64,000 nt of DNA from an uncultured Alistipes sp. Its GTDB lineage: Bacteria > Bacteroidota > Bacteroidia > Bacteroidales > Rikenellaceae. The stretch's first letter is position 1; each line of letters opens with the position of its first letter. The notes under the pieces were generated by a model. The model did not search any database and had not been told where the DNA came from. It was given only the letters and a program-made list of their open reading frames with translations. Both the position numbers and the translations under genes were made by a program. The DNA lies in the NCBI GenBank assembly GCA_938014215.1, contig CALLRW010000042.1, positions 62,001-126,000 of the forward strand, given 5' to 3'. Positions 60,548 through 64,000 of the stretch are shown one piece after another.

Positions 60548-61284
60548 ATCTGGTTGTGGACATAGGCAATTCACTGGTGAAGCTTGCCGTGTTCGACGGT
60601 GGACGACTCGTCGCCCAACAGAGTACGAAGTACCTCCAGCCGTCGATTTTCGAGGAATTATTGCAGGGAAAGCGGGCCGAACGGGCCATCGTGGAGTCGA
60701 CGCGCGGCGATGCCGACGAGATCGTGGCCATGGTGCGCGAACATGCGGATCGTGTGCTGGAGTTCACGCCGCAGACCCCCGTCCCGATCGCCAACGCCTA
60801 TCGGACCCCCGAGACGCTGGGACGCGACCGGATGGCGGCGGCCGTGGGGGCGACGGTGCTCTATCCGGGCCGCAACGTGCTGATCGTCGACTTCGGTACG
60901 GCCGTGACGATCGACCTGGTGACGGCCGACGCCACCTTCCGCGGAGGGTGCATCTCCCCCGGGATGCGGACCCGCTTCCGGGCACTGCACGACTATACGG
61001 CCAAACTGCCGCTCTGTTCGGCCACCGACAGCGAGGCGCTGCAGGGACTCTCCACCGAGGAGGCCATCCGGCTCGGGGTGATGAACTCGATGACGTTCGA
61101 AATCGAGGGCTACATGAGCCGGATGCGGGAGAAAATCGACGATTTGTGCGTAATTTTCACCGGTGGAGATGCAAAATACTTTGCGAAAAGAATTAAAAAT
61201 ACAATATTTGCAAATTGTAATCTGGTCTTTTGCGGATTGGATCGAATTTTAGAGTACAATGCCAGTGAAGAACACCTTGATTAA
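60544..61284 (+). CDS. coaX: Type III pantothenate kinase
   Basis: A 246-residue enzyme with the CoaX motifs 'DIGNSLVKL' (about 6-14), 'TLGRDRMAAAVGA' and 'VDFGTAVTIDLV', 'GGCISPGM' and 'TGGDAKYF'. It phosphorylates pantothenate, the first step of CoA synthesis. The start is TTG at 60544-60546, overlapping the mfd stop as TTGA. The conserved 'VVDIGNS' motif begins at residue 4, leaving no room for another start: no ATG precedes it and the next is far inside the domain. Overlap implies translational coupling to mfd. Confidence 0.93.
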   Translation: MNLVVDIGNSLVKLAVFDGGRLVAQQSTKYLQPSIFEELLQGKRAERAIVESTRGDADEIVAMVREHADRVLEFTPQTPVPIANAYRTPETLGRDRMAAAVGATVLYPGRNVLIVDFGTAVTIDLVTADATFRGGCISPGMRTRFRALHDYTAKLPLCSATDSEALQGLSTEEAIRLGVMNSMTFEIEGYMSRMREKIDDLCVIFTGGDAKYFAKRIKNTIFANCNLVFCGLDRILEYNASEEHLD

Positions 61285-62629
61285 ACTTCTTGTCGCGGCT
61301 GCGGCGCTGTTCCCTGTCGCCGTCTCGGCCCAGACAAGCAGTATCAATGCCTTCTCGCCCTATACGATGTACGGAATCGGTGAGGTGAATACCCCCGGAA
61401 CGCTTCCGATGCGTTCGATGGGCGGTGTGGGCGTGGCCATGCGTTCGTCGGGCGTGGTGAACCTGCTCAACCCCGCGGGTTTCAGTGCGGCTCCCCAGAA
61501 GACCTTCCTCTTCAACTTCGGACTCGAAGGCCAGAATTACTACAATTCGCAGAAAGTGGCCGGTGAATCGAAAAGCACCGTCTACAATACGTTCAACTTC
61601 CACGACATCGCCTTCCAGATGCCCGTGGCCAAGAAGCTGGGCCTGGGCTTCAGCCTGACCCCCTACAGCTCGGTCGGCTACCGCACGAACGAATACGATC
61701 CGTCGGATCCGGTCTACGGAAACATCGGAAACGTGCAGTACAACTACCAGGGCGACGGCGATATCACGGAGGTGAAACTCGGTCTGGGCTGGGAGGTCTT
61801 CAAGAACTTCTCGATCGGCGTGGCCGCCCAGTACTACTGGGGCTCGATCACGCGCTCCTATACGTCGGTGGCGACGGCCATCACTGGTGAGGGCACCTAC
61901 GCCTCGGCGGTGGGCAGCGACGTCTACACGATCTCGAGCATCAAGGGACAGGTCGGCGTGCAGTGGAGCCCGATCCTGAACCAGCGACGGATCCTGACGG
62001 TCGGTGCGGCCTACGACTTCGGCGGCGATCTCAACCCCGAGGTCAACCGGACAATCTACGTCAACGACCTCTACAACTCGACGGCCAAGGGCGATACGAC
62101 GCATATGGCCATGGTGCTCCCGCGTCAGTTGGCCGTGGGCCTCTACTACCAGAACGCAAAGTGGGCCATGGGTGTGGATTACGTCTACCAGAACTGGGGC
62201 AGCCGCAACAAGGGTTCAGAGATGACCGGTGTCTCGGGGCTGGGCGCAGATCGCACGGCCTATCTGGTCGAATATGTCAATACGAGTACGGTCAAGGTGG
62301 GCGTGGAGTTCACCCCGAACCGCTACGATATTCGTAACTTCTTGAAACGCTGGTCCTACCGGGCCGGATTCCGCTACGGAATCCACAACCAGTCGTTCAA
62401 CGGCGAACGCCTCGGGCAGTGGGCCGTTACGGCCGGCTTCGGGATTCCGGTCAAGCTGTGGGCCGTTTCGGGCATCGATGTGGGTGTCGAGTACGGCCGG
62501 CGCGGCTACAATGTGGCGGAGCGTCTCGGACTGGTTCGCCAGCAATATTTCAAGATCGCCGTGGGCTTTACGCTCTTCGCCGGACAGGAGAACGGCGAGT
62601 ACTGGTTCATGAGACCCAAGTACGATTAA
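61259..62629 (+). CDS. FadL/OmpP1-like outer-membrane barrel protein
   Basis: A 456-residue protein with a signal peptide ending VSAQ. It begins 'SINAFSPYTMYGIGEVNTPGTLPMRSMGGVGVAMRSSGVVNLLNPAGF', the pattern of FadL-like proteins (an NPA-type turn soon after the N-terminal hatch). Aromatic barrel strands run to the end ('FKIAVGFTLFAGQ', final 'FMRPKYD'). Known family members move hydrophobic compounds across the outer membrane; this subfamily is unstudied. It starts 26 bases before the coaX stop, so the two are coupled. Confidence 0.78.
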   Translation: MPVKNTLIKLLVAAAALFPVAVSAQTSSINAFSPYTMYGIGEVNTPGTLPMRSMGGVGVAMRSSGVVNLLNPAGFSAAPQKTFLFNFGLEGQNYYNSQKVAGESKSTVYNTFNFHDIAFQMPVAKKLGLGFSLTPYSSVGYRTNEYDPSDPVYGNIGNVQYNYQGDGDITEVKLGLGWEVFKNFSIGVAAQYYWGSITRSYTSVATAITGEGTYASAVGSDVYTISSIKGQVGVQWSPILNQRRILTVGAAYDFGGDLNPEVNRTIYVNDLYNSTAKGDTTHMAMVLPRQLAVGLYYQNAKWAMGVDYVYQNWGSRNKGSEMTGVSGLGADRTAYLVEYVNTSTVKVGVEFTPNRYDIRNFLKRWSYRAGFRYGIHNQSFNGERLGQWAVTAGFGIPVKLWAVSGIDVGVEYGRRGYNVAERLGLVRQQYFKIAVGFTLFAGQENGEYWFMRPKYD

Positions 62630-62728
62630 AACCTGCGGATGAAGAGAGATACCGGACGTGAGACCCCCGACTGACTGCTGACTGGTAAATTTCAGGCAAA
62701 CGACAATACACAAAAATTAATCTGACCG

Positions 62729-64000
62729 ATGAAAAACTTTAAATTCCTGCTCTCCGCTGCATGTTCGCTCTTCGCTTTCGCAGCGTTGGCCCAAGATTTC
62801 AGTGATCCGAAGTACGCGATCTGGGGCGATACGCCCGAGGAGCGTCAGCAGAACATCCTGAACAGCAACTTCCTCAAGGAGTCGTGCGACAACAAGAACT
62901 ATGATGCCGCCGCCCACTACTTCAAGGAGCTGGTCGACAAGTGTCCGAAGGCTTCGGAGAATACCTATGTCCGCGGTATCACGCTCTACAAGAACAAGAT
63001 CAACCGTGCCAAGTCGGTTGACGAGAAGAACATGTACGTCGATTCGCTGATGCTGGTCTACGACCTGCGCAACCAGTACTTCGGCAACCACGCCAAGCGC
63101 GGTTCGGCCTACATCCTCGACCGCAAGGCCCGCGAGTATCTGACCTACAAGCCCAATGACCGTGCCGGAATCCGCGAGGCTTTCCGTGAGGCGATTGCCG
63201 CCGGCGGCGACAACACCGATCCCGAGACCGTTGTGGCCTACTTCTCGAACCTTTGCGACGACTACAAGAATACGGACGAGGTGATGCCCGACGAGATTCT
63301 TTCGGAGTACGAGCGTCTGGAGGCCTATTTCGAGAAGCACCCCGAGGCTTCGGAGTACAAGAGCCAGTTCGATGCCGCCTTCGGTATGAGCGGCGCCGCC
63401 AGCTGCGAGAACCTCGAGAACCTCTTCAAGCCCAAACTCGAGGCCGATCCCGAGAACGAGACGCTGCTTGCTCAGGCCGTGGGCCTGATGTCGCGCGCCG
63501 AGTGCAGCAGCGACTTCTACTTCAACACCGCCGAGCGTTACTATCAGGTGAAGCCTTCGTCGGAGACGGCCATGTTCCTGGCTCAGGCCTTCCAGAACAA
63601 GGGTGACTACGCCAAGGCCAAGACCTATCTGAACGAGGCCCTTGCCGTTGAGCAGAACCCCGCCGAGCGTCAGAAACTGCTCGTGCGCGTTGCACTGGTC
63701 GGCCTGGTTGCCAACGATATTGCGGATGCCGCATCGGCTGCCCGTCAGGCTCGCGATCTGAATCCCGAGGACGGTGTTCCCTACTTCGTGCTGGCACAGT
63801 GCTACGCTTCGTCGGCTGCCGCCTGCGGCGGTTTCGCCGGTCAGGCTACCTTCTGGGCCGCTTACGACACGATGGCCAAGGCTGTCGAGCTGCTGCCGAG
63901 CGACTCGGAGTACATGGAGCACGCCAAGACGTCGCTCGCCTCGTTCCGCAACCGTTTCCCGAGCTCGGAGGAGTGCTTCTTCAACGAGCTGCAGGCTGGC
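62729..64000 (+). CDS. TPR-containing secreted protein (partial, runs off the window)
   Basis: Open for 424 codons from ATG 62729 to the window edge without a stop. The N-terminal signal 'KFLLSAACSLFAFAALAQ' is of signal-peptidase-I type. TPR-like helical pairs can be seen ('NKNYDAAAHYFKELVDKCP', 'AFQNKGDYAKAKTYLNEALAVEQNPAERQKLL', 'IADAASAARQARDLNPEDGVPYFVLAQCY'). It is probably a periplasmic or outer-membrane-associated scaffold. It follows the FadL-like gene by 99 bases and may belong to the same operon. The C-terminus is unseen. Confidence 0.85.
   Translation, partial: MKNFKFLLSAACSLFAFAALAQDFSDPKYAIWGDTPEERQQNILNSNFLKESCDNKNYDAAAHYFKELVDKCPKASENTYVRGITLYKNKINRAKSVDEKNMYVDSLMLVYDLRNQYFGNHAKRGSAYILDRKAREYLTYKPNDRAGIREAFREAIAAGGDNTDPETVVAYFSNLCDDYKNTDEVMPDEILSEYERLEAYFEKHPEASEYKSQFDAAFGMSGAASCENLENLFKPKLEADPENETLLAQAVGLMSRAECSSDFYFNTAERYYQVKPSSETAMFLAQAFQNKGDYAKAKTYLNEALAVEQNPAERQKLLVRVALVGLVANDIADAASAARQARDLNPEDGVPYFVLAQCYASSAAACGGFAGQATFWAAYDTMAKAVELLPSDSEYMEHAKTSLASFRNRFPSSEECFFNELQAG

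Overview
The window is chromosomal DNA from a member of the Bacteroidota, most likely the Bacteroidales. An Alistipes/Rikenellaceae-type organism would fit, but that is inference. The reasons are SusC/SusD pairs, a hybrid two-component regulator, DUF4493, PCMD and fimbrillin-like lipoproteins, a PorX-type regulator, a Bacteroidota 'putative porin', the gene order HU - tiny basic protein - RNase G, and repeated TAnnTTTG-type -7 promoter elements in place of E. coli-type -10 boxes. No rRNA, tRNA, CRISPR array, transposase, integrase or phage gene was recognised.

Region 1 (1-23.3 kb, + strand) is a polysaccharide utilisation locus (PUL). It starts inside a SusC gene and holds SusD, a second SusC/SusD pair, a DUF1735-type lipoprotein, two tandem paralogous clan GH-A hydrolases (agarase-like; one with an ordinary signal peptide, one a lipoprotein), and two paralogous PKD-repeat lipoproteins that are probably surface glycan-binding proteins. 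After an internal terminator come a GH3 and a GH2 enzyme, and the locus closes with its hybrid two-component sensor/regulator. The expected flow is: bind and cut glycan at the surface, import through SusC/D, finish in the periplasm with GH3/GH2, and sense the products with the regulator. The glycan is not established. The locus looks poorer in G+C than the rest of the window.

Region 2 (23.3-37.9 kb) is mainly housekeeping. On the minus strand are OPT transporter, pepT, nadE and a DUF4923 protein (peptide uptake and use, NAD synthesis), a MazG-like pyrophosphohydrolase, a lipoprotein/beta-barrel protein, and manC overlapping murF. On the plus strand are pssA, a large putative porin and a lytic transglycosylase. 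A 124-nt imperfect hairpin at 31248-31371 is an unexplained RNA or mobile-element candidate.

Region 3 (38-48.3 kb, minus strand) is a tightly packed seven-gene operon: a fimbrillin-like lipoprotein, two DUF4493-type lipoproteins, a DUF4493+PCMD lipoprotein, two small paralogous beta-barrel outer-membrane proteins and a final PCMD lipoprotein. This is the best candidate here for a poorly described surface system.

Region 4 (48.4-64 kb) holds an S9 peptidase lipoprotein, a NUDIX hydrolase and a 560-bp non-coding stretch with a cluster of DnaA-box-like 9-mers (possible replication origin or other DnaA-binding region). An SRPBCC protein, porX-tsaE, HU, a 29-residue basic protein, rng, mfd, coaX (forced TTG start), a FadL-like outer-membrane protein and a partial TPR protein follow. 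From rng to coaX the genes are nearly gapless and probably co-transcribed.
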